41,916 nucleotides of DNA from assembly GCA_964578745.1 (NCBI GenBank), contig CAZODZ010000007.1, positions 1 to 41,916 of the forward strand, given 5' to 3'. Under the pieces are notes generated by a model, which was not told the origin of the DNA, did not search any database, and saw nothing but the letters and a program-made list of their open reading frames with translations. This DNA is from SKVJ01 sp964578745 (GTDB lineage: Bacteria; Chloroflexota; Dehalococcoidia; GIF9; AB-539-J10). Position 1 is the stretch's first letter; every line of letters starts with the position of its first letter. Position numbers and translations under genes: made by a program. Positions 32,712 to 40,672 of this stretch are shown here, one piece after another.

Positions 32712-34304
32712 ATGAATCTACGGCGACCAAATGCAAATGATGCGACTCGCACGGCCAACAGGTCGCGCAGCGTCGTCCCCATGAGCGGCCTCTGCTCAAG
32801 GTGTATCGACGGATGTACCGGCAATTGCGAGGTCTTCAAGGCCACGTTCCGCGGCCGCGAGCTCCTATATCCGGGGCCATTCGGGGAAATCACCGCCGGT
32901 GGCGACAAGGACTATCCAATAGACTACTCGCACTTCAACATCCAGGGATATGCCTTGGGCGCGGATGGTCTGCCTGAAGGTGTTACGGGCGACTCTGACT
33001 CCGCCATCTTCCCTGCTGTCAATACGGAAACCGCGTACGGCTGGGACAAGAAGGTGAAAATGCGCGTTCCTGTATTCACGGGCGCACTCGGCTCGACAGA
33101 GATTGCGCGCAAGAACTGGGAGCATTTCGCAGTAGGCGCGGCCCTTGGTGGCATTACCATCGTCTGCGGCGAGAACGTATGTGGCATCGACCCCGCGCTT
33201 GAACTGGATGCCAATGGCAAAGTTGTCAAGGCGCCCGACATGGACAGGCGCATCGAGATCTACCGCCGCTACCACGACGGCTATGGCGAGATCCTCGTGC
33301 AGATGAACGTGGAGGATACCCGCCTCGGGGTCGCCGAGTACGTTCACAAGAAACACGGCCTCGAGACCATCGAACTCAAGTGGGGCCAAGGTGCCAAGTG
33401 CATAGGTGGAGAGATAAAGGTTTCAAGCCTTGACCGCGCCCTCCAGCTGCAGCAACGCGGCTACATCGTCACCCCTGACCCATCCGACCCGGTGAACCAG
33501 TCAGCGTTCCAGCATGGCGCACTCAAGGAGTTCGAACGGCACAGTCGAATGGGCTTCCTTTCCCATGACGGCTTCCTCAACGAGGTCAAGCGACTCCGTG
33601 ACATCGGCTTCAGCCGCATTACTCTCAAGACCGGCGCCTACAGCCTCCGTGAGCTAGCCATGGCTATCAAGTGGGCGTCGGAGGCCCATATCGATCTGCT
33701 AACCATTGACGGCGCTCCCGGTGGAACAGGGATGAGTCCATGGCGCATGATGGAGGAGTGGGGTGTGCCGAGCCTCTACCTCCATGCGACCGCCTACCAC
33801 TTTGCGAAGCGCCTCGCCGATAAAGGGCAGCGCGTTCCCGATATCGCCTTTGGCGGCGGCTTCAGCAGCGAGGATGGCATTTTCAAGGCCCTCGCCATGG
33901 GTGCCCCATTCGTCAAGGCGGTCTGCATCGGCCGTGCCATGATGATTCCCGGCATGGTCGGCAAGAACATCGCCAAGTGGATCGATGATGGGAAGCTGCC
34001 AAACACTGTGAGCCAGTTCGGCCAGACGCCTGAAGAGATCTTCGTCTGCTGGGAAGAGGTCAAGAAGCTGGTCGGAGCAGACGAGATGAAGAACATCCCG
34101 CTTGGAGCCATCGGCCTCTACAGCTACGTCCAGAAGCTGAAGGTCGGGCTACAGCAACTCATGGCAGGAAGTCGCAGCTTCAGCATCCCTGCTATCGGAA
34201 GAGAAGACCTGATGTCCCTGACCGAGGAATGCGCCAAGGTCACAGGCATCCCATACGTAACGGACGCATACAAAGAGGAGGCACTGGCTATACTCGACAG
34301 CTAG
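32712..34304 (+). CDS. stand-alone FMN-binding glutamate synthase-family protein
   Basis: A 530-residue protein whose core is the FMN/2-oxoglutarate domain of glutamate synthase. Visible motifs include TGALGSTEIARKNWEHFAVG, VQMNVEDTRLG, IELKWGQGAKCIGGEIK, LLTIDGAPGGTGMSPWRMMEEWG, IAFGGGFSSEDGIFKALAMGA and CIGRAMM. It lacks the amidotransferase and GXGXG domains. The N-terminus carries a compact Cys motif, GLCSRCIDGCTGNC, a possible extra cluster. AAAGGAGG (32697-32704) fits ATG 32712; the frame from 32679 has no ribosome site. With the preceding ferredoxin it could form an electron-fed glutamate synthase-like enzyme, but its ammonia source and substrate are not proven. It is intact, unlike the GltB genes downstream. 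Confidence 0.85.
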   Translation: MNLRRPNANDATRTANRSRSVVPMSGLCSRCIDGCTGNCEVFKATFRGRELLYPGPFGEITAGGDKDYPIDYSHFNIQGYALGADGLPEGVTGDSDSAIFPAVNTETAYGWDKKVKMRVPVFTGALGSTEIARKNWEHFAVGAALGGITIVCGENVCGIDPALELDANGKVVKAPDMDRRIEIYRRYHDGYGEILVQMNVEDTRLGVAEYVHKKHGLETIELKWGQGAKCIGGEIKVSSLDRALQLQQRGYIVTPDPSDPVNQSAFQHGALKEFERHSRMGFLSHDGFLNEVKRLRDIGFSRITLKTGAYSLRELAMAIKWASEAHIDLLTIDGAPGGTGMSPWRMMEEWGVPSLYLHATAYHFAKRLADKGQRVPDIAFGGGFSSEDGIFKALAMGAPFVKAVCIGRAMMIPGMVGKNIAKWIDDGKLPNTVSQFGQTPEEIFVCWEEVKKLVGADEMKNIPLGAIGLYSYVQKLKVGLQQLMAGSRSFSIPAIGREDLMSLTEECAKVTGIPYVTDAYKEEALAILDS

Positions 34305-34322
34305 TCGCAAGGTAGAAAACTC

Positions 34323-34456
34323 CCTGCCGGAGGAGGTCTGCGTAGCGATAGCTCAACCCAATCTTCAGTCGAAGTACAGGAGATAGGCTATGTCCTACAA
34401 ATGGAGGCCTCAATTTTATAGTGCCATCGGAGACGCTTCGCAGCTTCTCCGGCAGG
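34323..34456 (+). repeat. long inverted repeat with competing local hairpin (possible regulatory RNA)
   Basis: Arm 1 (34323-34342, CCTGCCGGAGGAGGTCTGCG) pairs with arm 2 (34439-34456, CGCAGCTTCTCCGGCAGG). The pairing is 10 perfect base pairs, one G-U, two more pairs, a 2-nt bulge and 5 pairs. Arm 2 can instead join a local hairpin with 34428-34437 (CGGAGA-c-GCT / AGC-t-TCTCCG, 4-nt loop). The two folds exclude each other, an attenuator-like layout. No T-run follows. The 96 nt between the arms contain a small CTTC/GAAG hairpin and the start of a tiny ORF. Confidence 0.5.
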
Positions 34457-34500
34457 ACACAACTCCGCGAGTCACTGGACAGCGAACTGCTTCGCAATGA
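34390..34500 (+). CDS. possible tiny ORF, 36 aa, within the 34305-34780 intergenic stretch
   Basis: The ORF starts at ATG 34390, 6 nt after AGGAG (34379-34383), and encodes MSYKWRPQFYSAIGDASQLL followed by a short polar tail. I recognise no family. Its TGA (34498-34500) overlaps the ATG of the next small ORF as ATGA, the pattern of translational coupling. Its start lies between the two arms of the inverted repeat at 34323-34456 and its body includes the downstream arm. It could be a leader peptide, a real small protein, or a fragment of a decayed gene, as decay is obvious further downstream. Confidence 0.3.
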   Translation: MSYKWRPQFYSAIGDASQLLRQDTTPRVTGQRTASQ

Positions 34501-34709
34501 CCTTGATGCACTTGATTTCACCGGACCCGGTCGTCCGCATCAGCAATCCCGGGTACGTGCGCAAGGTCGGCCAACACACGTGGATAAGAATAGGCGAGTC
34601 ATCAGACCGCGGCGCCAACTTCCCAGTAAGCTGGGATACGACAGCGTCTGAGAACGGCGTGTATGGAGTCCCTGGTACGATGCATGTCTTCGTGCAGGAT
34701 GGCACATGA
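34497..34709 (+). CDS. possible small hypothetical protein, 70 aa
   Basis: The ORF reads MTLMHLISPDPVVRISNPGY and continues through VGQHTWIRIGESS, GANFPVSWDT and GVYGVPGTMHVFVQDG. The composition (few repeats, mixed beta-type residues, GC-rich third positions) looks protein-like, but I recognise no family. There is no ribosome site; translation would depend on coupling to the 36-aa ORF through the ATGA overlap. An alternative is that the two ORFs are remains of one gene split by a frameshift. HisH starts 71 bp downstream. The remaining sequence in this gap (34305-34389, 34710-34780) shows no gene. Confidence 0.4.
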   Translation: MTLMHLISPDPVVRISNPGYVRKVGQHTWIRIGESSDRGANFPVSWDTTASENGVYGVPGTMHVFVQDGT

Positions 34710-34780
34710 GCACGCGGTCGCTCGACAGAACATCGTTCACGCCTTAGTGGAGAACTGAGCGAAGAACAGCACCTCAACCG

Positions 34781-35389
34781 ATGATCAGCGTCATAGACTA
34801 CGGGGCTGGGAACCTGCGCAGTGTACTCTCTGCTCTGCGTGCGGTTGGCTGTGAGCCGAGGGTAGCCGAGACACCGCGCGATGCGGCTGGGTCCACGGGC
34901 CTTGTGTTGCCCGGCGTCGGGAGTGCGGCGGACACCATGGAGAACCTGCGGCGCAGCGGCCTGTCCGACCTCATTCTTGACTGGATCGGCTCCGACAAGC
35001 CGTTCCTGGGCATCTGCATGGGACTGCAGATCCTTTTTGCCCGTTCGGAAGAGGGAGGAGACCAAGATTGCCTTAGCATCCTGCCGGGCCGCGTAGTCCG
35101 GCTGCCCGCAGGCCTGAAGGTGCCACACATGGGCTGGAACCAGGTCAGGTACTCGCAGTCGTGTCTTCTGTTTGATGGCATACCCGATGGCACCAATTTC
35201 TATTTCGTCCACAGCTACTATGCCATTCCGGATGACTCCTCAATCATCACGGCACGCACAGACTACGGGGTCGATTTCTGCAGCGCCCTGGCCCGGGGCA
35301 ATCTCTTCGCCACGCAGTTTCACCCTGAGAAGAGCGGTCCGTCAGGCCTCCAGATTTACCGCAACTTTATAGCACACACGCGCCAGTAG
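34781..35389 (+). CDS. hisH: imidazole glycerol phosphate synthase, glutaminase subunit HisH
   Basis: HisH supplies ammonia from glutamine to HisF in histidine synthesis, making IGP and AICAR. The 202-residue protein is intact. It starts with VIDYGAGNLRSV, has LPGVGSAADTM, the catalytic Cys in PFLGICMGLQILF and the His-Glu pair in ATQFHPEKSGPSGL. The ATG has no obvious ribosome site. Its partner hisF is 2.5 kb downstream, separated by two broken glutamate synthase-related genes. In many bacteria hisH and hisF are adjacent or separated only by hisA, so this arrangement is unusual. The unbroken frame suggests selection still acts on it. Confidence 0.95.
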   Translation: MISVIDYGAGNLRSVLSALRAVGCEPRVAETPRDAAGSTGLVLPGVGSAADTMENLRRSGLSDLILDWIGSDKPFLGICMGLQILFARSEEGGDQDCLSILPGRVVRLPAGLKVPHMGWNQVRYSQSCLLFDGIPDGTNFYFVHSYYAIPDDSSIITARTDYGVDFCSALARGNLFATQFHPEKSGPSGLQIYRNFIAHTRQ

Positions 35390-35417
35390 AGACGGCGTCC
35401 AGCCGCAACAGGTAATC

Positions 35418-36722
35418 ATGACAAAGAGATATCGATATGTTCTGATCGGCAATTCCGCAGGAGGAATTGCCGCCGCAAGGGCCATACGAAAGAGTGACCA
35501 CGGCGGTTCGCTGCTAATGCTGTCCGATGAACCGTACGAGGCATACTCGCGACCGCTCACCGCAAAGCATATCTCCGAAGGCAAAAGCATCGACCGTATG
35601 AGCCTGGTCCCGCCTGGTTTCTACGCAGCACACGACATCGACCTCCGCAGGAACACCACGGTCATTTCGCTCGATGTGGAAAACCACACGATCGAACTGC
35701 ACGATGGGCAGACAGTCAGCTACGAGCACCTGCTTCTGGCGACGGGCAGCACCCCCATCGTCCCCCCAATCGAGGGGAGCCGAAGGGAGTTGGTCTTCAC
35801 CTTCACAACCTTCGATGACGCGGCCGCCATTGCCGGAGCCCTCGACTCAGTCGAACGGACTGTCGTTGTCGGTGGCGGCTTCATCGGGCTCAGCGCCGCT
35901 GACGCGCTGACGAAGCGCGGCACTCAAGTCACCATAGTTGAGATGCAACCTCATGAAGTGGTATGCTCGATAATGCAACCTCATCTCTAGTCGAGGGCGC
36001 GGCCCAGGCCGCGGGCGTGTCAGTGCTGACTGGGCGATGCGTCGCTTCCATTGATGGTTCAGTGCTGGCCGGCCCGGGCGTTTCCAGCGTGACGCTGGAC
36101 GATGGGACACGCCTACCCTGTCAGATGGTAATCATGGCGGTCGGCGTGAGGGCGCGGACCGAACTGGCCAGTACGCAGGTACGCACCAGACATGGCTTCA
36201 TAGTCGATGAGACAATGCGCACATCAGTGCCTGACGTCTTTGCCTGCGGAGATGCGACCGAGGTATTTGACTATGTGCGCGGAACAGAAAAGAGTAGTTG
36301 CGGTGTAGCCCAACGCAGTCGCCAGCGGGACCATTGCCGGGGTCAACATGGCAGGAGGGAACCAAACATACAGCGGTGCCACCACGCTCAATGCGCTGCC
36401 TTATTTCGGCCTGTCCATTGGTTCGGCAGGCGTCCTGGATGGCCCGGCGGACCAATGTCTTGAGACTGTAGTTTCCCATAAGGGTGCCACGTACCGGAAA
36501 GTCATACTTCGCGATGGCTACGTTGCCGGAATGGTCTTTGGAGGAGATACGACGAAGTGCGGGCTGATTTACAACTTGATGAGAAACAGGATACCGGTCC
36601 GCGAATGGAAGAACGCTCTCGTGAGCGACTCGTTCGGTCTTCTTTCGCTGCCACCCGAGCTATGGCAGGACAGGGTAACCGAGCCGTCAGAGTGCGTTGA
36701 CTTCGAATGGGAGACGGCGTAA
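35418..36722 (+). pseudogene. broken NAD(P)/FAD-dependent pyridine nucleotide-disulfide oxidoreductase (glutamate synthase-associated)
   Basis: Three open frames align in order with one FAD oxidoreductase of about 434 residues. Frame 1 (35418-35960) has the FAD site VLIGNSAGGIAAARAI, LLLATGSTP and the NAD site VVVGGGFIGLSAADAL. After a one-base deletion near 35961, frame 2 continues with MLDNATSSLVEGAAQAAGV and VPDVFACGDATEV. At 36293 an extra A shifts to frame 3, where the expected Trp of AVWPNAVASGTIAG is a stop (TAG 36306-36308). Frame 3 then runs from NMAGGNQTYSGATTLNALPYF to 36722. Two indels plus one nonsense change argue for real decay. Such oxidoreductases supply NAD(P)H electrons to split glutamate synthases. 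Confidence 0.82.
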
Positions 36723-36762
36723 GCGGTGCACCTACACACCGTCAACAGATCAGGGCAGGAAC

Positions 36763-37914
36763 ATGAAAGATGTAAAGCGGCTCAATAACAGATATGGAGA
36801 TGACAAGGTCTTCGATGGCTGTTTCATATTTATTTGGCGTCATGGACACCTCCGGTGGAATGGTGCCAGCGGATGTACCAGCCCGAGCGATAGCCCTGAT
36901 GCGTGACAGGGACAACGGTCTTGGTGGCGGCTTCGCGGCCTACGGGCTGTATGGAGAACACGCGGACGAGTATGCGATTCATGCGATGTATATGAGCCGA
37001 AGGGTAAACGTCAGACCGATGCCTACCTGAGAGAGTATTTCACCGTCGGTCTGGCTGAAGAAATGGACGTCGGCCCAACAGCTTTGACTGGAGCCCCATG
37101 GATGTGGCGCTATTTCGCCACGCCGCGCGCGGACCGTGTCGGCGATGCAGACGAACGGCAGTACGAGGCCGACCACACGATGTACATCAACACGCGGGTA
37201 CAAGACAGCTTCATTTTCTCAGCGGGCAAGAACATGGGTGTATTCAAAGGAGTGGGTCACCCGTTTGACGTAGCGCGCTTTTTCAGGCTGGAGCAGTACA
37301 GCAGCTACCTATGGACAGCACATGGAAGGTTTCCCACAAACACCCCCGGCTGGTGGGGAGGAGCGCATCCATTCAGTCTGCTCGACTGGACGGTCGTACA
37401 CAATGGTGAGATCTCGTCCTACGGAACAAACATGCGCTTTCTCGACCAGTACAGATACGCCTGCTCGCTCCAGACGGACACGGAGGTCATCACGTATGCG
37501 GTCGACCTGCTGGTGCGGCGCCACGGCCTGCCGATGACCGTGGCCGCCCGTGTGCTCGCAGCGTCGTTCTGGTCGGAGATGGAATTCCTGGACGGAAGAG
37601 AACGAGGAATCGTAGAAACACTTCGCATAACGTACGGAGGATTCCTCCTGAACGGCCCGTTCACGGTAATCATCGGACGGGAAGGTGAAATGGTAGGGCT
37701 GACCGACCGGATACGGCTGCGACCGCTTGTGGTCGGGACCAGCGGCCCCCTAGTGTTCCTCTCCTCAGAGGAATCTGCGATACGGCTCGTATCTCCCGAA
37801 CTAGATGACACATGGATACCGGTCGGCGGCGTGCCGGTCATATCACGGCTCGGTGCCATGCCGCAGTCGGACGAAGCCAACACGTGGGAAGAGGTGCTGG
37901 CACGTGCTCACTAA
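36763..37914 (+). pseudogene. broken glutamate synthase glutamine amidotransferase domain (archaeal-type GltB1)
   Basis: The class II (Ntn) glutaminase part of a split glutamate synthase, about 380 residues if repaired. The start is ATG 36763 (MKDVKRLNNRYGDDK). A tandem duplication of ATTT (36828-36835) breaks the frame right after the probable nucleophile Cys (DGCFIF/GVMDTSGG). A one-base deletion near 36997 breaks it again (HAMYMS/PKGKRQTDAYLREYF). From there to 37914 the frame is open and typical: HGRFPTNTPGWWGGAHPFSL, DWTVVHNGEISSYG, TDTEVITYAVDLL. The intact hisF start overlaps its last 11 bases. Removing one ATTT restores F-I-F-G-V exactly, which supports the reading. Confidence 0.82.
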
Positions 37915-38671
37915 ACGCATCATCCCGTGTCTGGATGTGAAGGATGGACGGGTCGTCAAGGGAAAGAGCTTCGAAGGGCTACGAGATTCCGGCGACCCTG
38001 TAGAGCTTGCACGGCGCTACTACGAAGAGGGTGCCGACGAGTTGGTCTTCCTCGATATCACCGCAAGCAAGGAGCACCGCCAGACCATGGCGAAAGTGGT
38101 CGAAAAGGTCGCAGCGGTCGTATTCATGCCGCTCACGGTGGGGGGAGGGCTTCGCACAGTCGAAGACATGCGCCGGATGCTTCTCAGCGGCGCCGACAAG
38201 GTATCCATCAACACGGCCGCGGTCGCGGAGCCGCAACTTATCGCGAGAGCTGCCGACAGGTTCGGCAGCCAGTGCGTCGTTGTCGCGATTGACGCGAAGC
38301 GCGTACCTGACTCAAATCCACCCGCGTGGCGTGTACACACATACGGTGGAAGCGTCGCGGAGACACTCGATGCAATCACATGGGCACAGATGGCAGCAGC
38401 GCTCGGCGCAGGCGAGATACTGCTTACAAGCATGGACGCGGACGGCCACCGTGCAGGTTATGACATCGAACTGACAGCGGCGGTATCGACCTCGGTACCT
38501 GTACCTGTGATAGCGAGCGGCGGGGCCGGCTCCCACAAGGACCTCTACAACGCACTCACATATGGCAAGGCCGATGCCGTACTCGCCGCCAGCATCTTCC
38601 ATTATGAGGAGACACGCATCGCGGACGCGAAAGCATATCTCGCCGCGCACGGCGTGGCCGTACGACTGTAG
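37904..38671 (+). CDS. hisF: imidazole glycerol phosphate synthase, cyclase subunit HisF
   Basis: HisF is the TIM-barrel cyclase that partners HisH. The 255-residue protein is intact. It shows TKRIIPCLDVKDGRVVKG with the catalytic Asp near residue 10, VGGGLRTVEDMRRML, GADKVSINTAA, VVAIDAKRV with the second catalytic Asp, TSMDADGHRAGYD and VIASGGAG. The start is GTG 37904 with GAGG (37891-37894) 9 nt upstream. The start overlaps the end of the broken gltB1, so its translation was or is coupled to that gene. It remains intact between two pseudogenes. Confidence 0.95.
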   Translation: MLTKRIIPCLDVKDGRVVKGKSFEGLRDSGDPVELARRYYEEGADELVFLDITASKEHRQTMAKVVEKVAAVVFMPLTVGGGLRTVEDMRRMLLSGADKVSINTAAVAEPQLIARAADRFGSQCVVVAIDAKRVPDSNPPAWRVHTYGGSVAETLDAITWAQMAAALGAGEILLTSMDADGHRAGYDIELTAAVSTSVPVPVIASGGAGSHKDLYNALTYGKADAVLAASIFHYEETRIADAKAYLAAHGVAVRL

Positions 38672-38674
38672 GAT

Positions 38675-39105
38675 CTGCGTAGGAAGAGATATCTACCTCC
38701 AACATTCGTCGTAGACCGGAATCCAAATCGCTGCATCACCGTGGGATGTGCGTCAATCAGTGCACGTTCGATGTGCACTACAATGAAGAAGATGGGGTCG
38801 CGAGGAGCCGCGAGGAGAACTGCGTCGGCTGCCACAGGTGTGCAGCGTTCTGCCCGACGCACGCTCTGACGATACACCGGAACCCGCTACAGTTCCGCGC
38901 CAACTACAACTGGAGCCAGGGCGTAATAGAAGACATCCTGAAGCAAGCAGAGAGAGGGGGTACGCTGCTGACTGGCAGGGGAACGGACCCGAACTATGTC
39001 AATTACTGGGACCACCTGCTCCTCAACGCAAGCCAGGTGACAAATCCATCAATCGACCCGCTGTGGGAGCCCATGGAACTGCGCACCTACGTCGGTTTGA
39101 ACTAG
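38675..39105 (+). pseudogene. truncated glutamate synthase Fe-S/FMN subunit (archaeal-type GltB2), FMN domain lost
   Basis: Only the N-terminal 2x[4Fe-4S] part remains. Upstream frame: YLPPTFVVDRNPNRCIT; after a one-base loss at about 38741 (a missing T would give CITCGMCVNQCTFDVHY) the main frame runs through ENCVGCHRCAAFCPTHAL, NYNWSQGVIEDILKQAERGG and WDHLLLNASQVTNPSIDPLW. These are the conserved entry to the FMN domain. The frame then stops at TAG 39103-39105, right after LRTYVGLN, where family members continue for about 350-400 residues. The remnant of gltB3 begins within about 45 bp, so more than 1 kb has probably been deleted. No clear start codon is left either. Confidence 0.8.
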
Positions 39106-39149
39106 GTTGAACTCAACGTTCCGGGCGTCAAGCCCGCCGGGAGTTGAAC

Positions 39150-39914
39150 ATGGTCAAACGCAGTACCGTCTAGTGCATCCGCCGAAATTGACGCGCAGGC
39201 TCACCTACCGTGAGTTGAACCACGCACTCACAAGCCGCCTGCAATAGGGCGTGGGGGCTATAACAGTGCGCAACATCAATGGACAGCGGTACGTCGGCAC
39301 AAATCTCAATGCTGATGTACAGCTCGAGCTTTGGGAGCACACTTAGCAACGACCTAGGAGCATTCATGAACAGGCTACGCATCGTAGTCCACGGCAATGG
39401 TCAGGACAGCATCGGTAACACGATGAACAGCGGCGAGATTATCGCCCACAGACATGCAGGTGACACGCTCGGGCTGGCGGCACGCGGCGGCACGATACGG
39501 GTGAGGGACGCCGCCAGGTGTCGCGCTGGCATACACATGAAAGAATACGGCGAAAGGCATCCGCTCATCGTCATAGGCGGCACGGCCCAAGACTTCATGG
39601 GTGAATACATGGCCGCTGGAATTCTCGTCGTGCTAGGATTGGTGTAAGGTGGCCCGTTACAGACCCACGCACGCTACGTCGGAACAGGCATGCACAGTGG
39701 CACAATATTCCTGCGGGGGATCATCGAAAGCCACCAAGCCAGAAAAGAGGTCGGCATAGCCACACCGGACACAGATGACATGAAGGTACTTGAGGGCGCA
39801 GTCAGTGCATATGCTTCGCATTTCGACGCGTCTGTCGACGAAATCCTCAGCGGACAGTTCGTCAAGCTGTTTCCTCTGTACCTCCGTCCTTACGGGCGCT
39901 TGTACGCATGCTAG
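39150..39914 (+). pseudogene. broken glutamate synthase GXGXG domain (archaeal-type GltB3)
   Basis: The beta-helix GXGXG domain of a split glutamate synthase, recognisable across several frames. ATG 39150 (MVKRSTV) ends at TAG 39171. EIDAQ (39184-39198) and LTYRELNHALTSRLQ (from 39200) are out of register by one base. TAG at 39245 interrupts before GVGAITVRNINGQRYVGTN. An extra base near 39335 shifts to the frame with NDLGAFMN, VVHGNGQDSIGNTMNSGEII, HAGDTLGLAARGG, GIHMKEYGE and GEYMAAGILVVLG. TAA at 39645 interrupts before RYVGTGMHSGTIFLRG, and the frame ends at 39914. At least three nonsense codons and three frameshifts make this the most decayed gene. It overlaps the next gene's start. Confidence 0.82.
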
Positions 39915-40597
39915 CACGAGCGTTGACAGCAACGATATCAGCGCGCCTTGTCCTCGCCAGCGCAGACGCTTCAGCCGACCCGGGTCTCGTGGAGCAGATG
40001 CGATCACTCTCGCCATGCCTTATCGTGACAGAGACAGACGCGGAACAGCTCCATGCCGCACTCCACCCTGCGCCAGCCGTCGTGGCCTTGAGAGTGACCT
40101 CTTCTGACGAGCTGCCGGCTGTTCCACGCCTTATGAAGCAGATGGCAAGCAGCCCTCTGCTTCTCATTGTCGAGCACAACCTTGTTCATCTTGCGGGTAC
40201 ATTTGCAGCGTGGGACGACCTGATACTCTCGCCGGTTAACAATGCTGAGTTGCGCATCCGCATCGACCGACTCCTCAATGTAAGCCCAGCGAGTGGCAAC
40301 AGAATAGTGCGTGGGGACCTCACCATCGACATCGACAGTTGTGAGGTGAGCCTTGGAGGACGCCTTATCGAACTCACGTTCAAGGAGTACGAACTGCTCA
40401 AGTTCCTCGCTGCAAACCCCGGGCGGGTCTACAGTCGCGAGACGCTGCTCAACCGCATCTGGGGCTACGAATACTACGGAGGCGACAGAACAGTAGATGT
40501 CCACATCCGTCGGCTGAGGAGCAAAACTGAAGATGCAAGTCATACGTTCATCGACACAGTACGAAACGTTGGGTACCGCTTCCGCAAGAATGGTTGA
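39908..40597 (+). CDS. OmpR-type winged-helix regulator with degenerate receiver domain
   Basis: The C-terminal 100 residues are a clear OmpR/PhoB DNA-binding domain (LTIDIDSCEVSLGGRLIELTFKEYELLKFLAANPGRVYSRE is its core, continuing to LLNRIWGYEYYGGDRTVDVHIRRLRSK and RNVGYRF). The N-terminal 120 residues are receiver-sized, but I see no phosphorylatable Asp in the expected LLDLxLP position (it reads VVALRVT), nor the conserved Lys-Pro (SPVNN instead). It is therefore an atypical, probably phosphorylation-independent regulator with no histidine kinase nearby. The ATG overlaps the end of gltB3. Actinobacterial GlnR, a nitrogen regulator, is also an orphan of this type; a nitrogen role here is inference from position. 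Confidence 0.87.
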   Translation: MLARALTATISARLVLASADASADPGLVEQMRSLSPCLIVTETDAEQLHAALHPAPAVVALRVTSSDELPAVPRLMKQMASSPLLLIVEHNLVHLAGTFAAWDDLILSPVNNAELRIRIDRLLNVSPASGNRIVRGDLTIDIDSCEVSLGGRLIELTFKEYELLKFLAANPGRVYSRETLLNRIWGYEYYGGDRTVDVHIRRLRSKTEDASHTFIDTVRNVGYRFRKNG

Positions 40598-40672
40598 GCC
40601 TATCCGTGTGATCTGTGATCTCGGCTTCTGCAAGACGAGATGCAGACAGCTATCACGGCACAGCCACAGCAG

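Noticed and set aside
35418..39914. Explaining all breaks as sequencing errors
   Set aside because: Several lesions are substitutions to stop codons or a 4-base duplication, plus a domain deletion, and they cluster only in glt genes. Read support is still needed to be certain.
35418..39914. Programmed frameshifting as the explanation
   Set aside because: I see no slippery heptamer with downstream structure at the breaks, and the nonsense codons and domain loss would not be bypassed.
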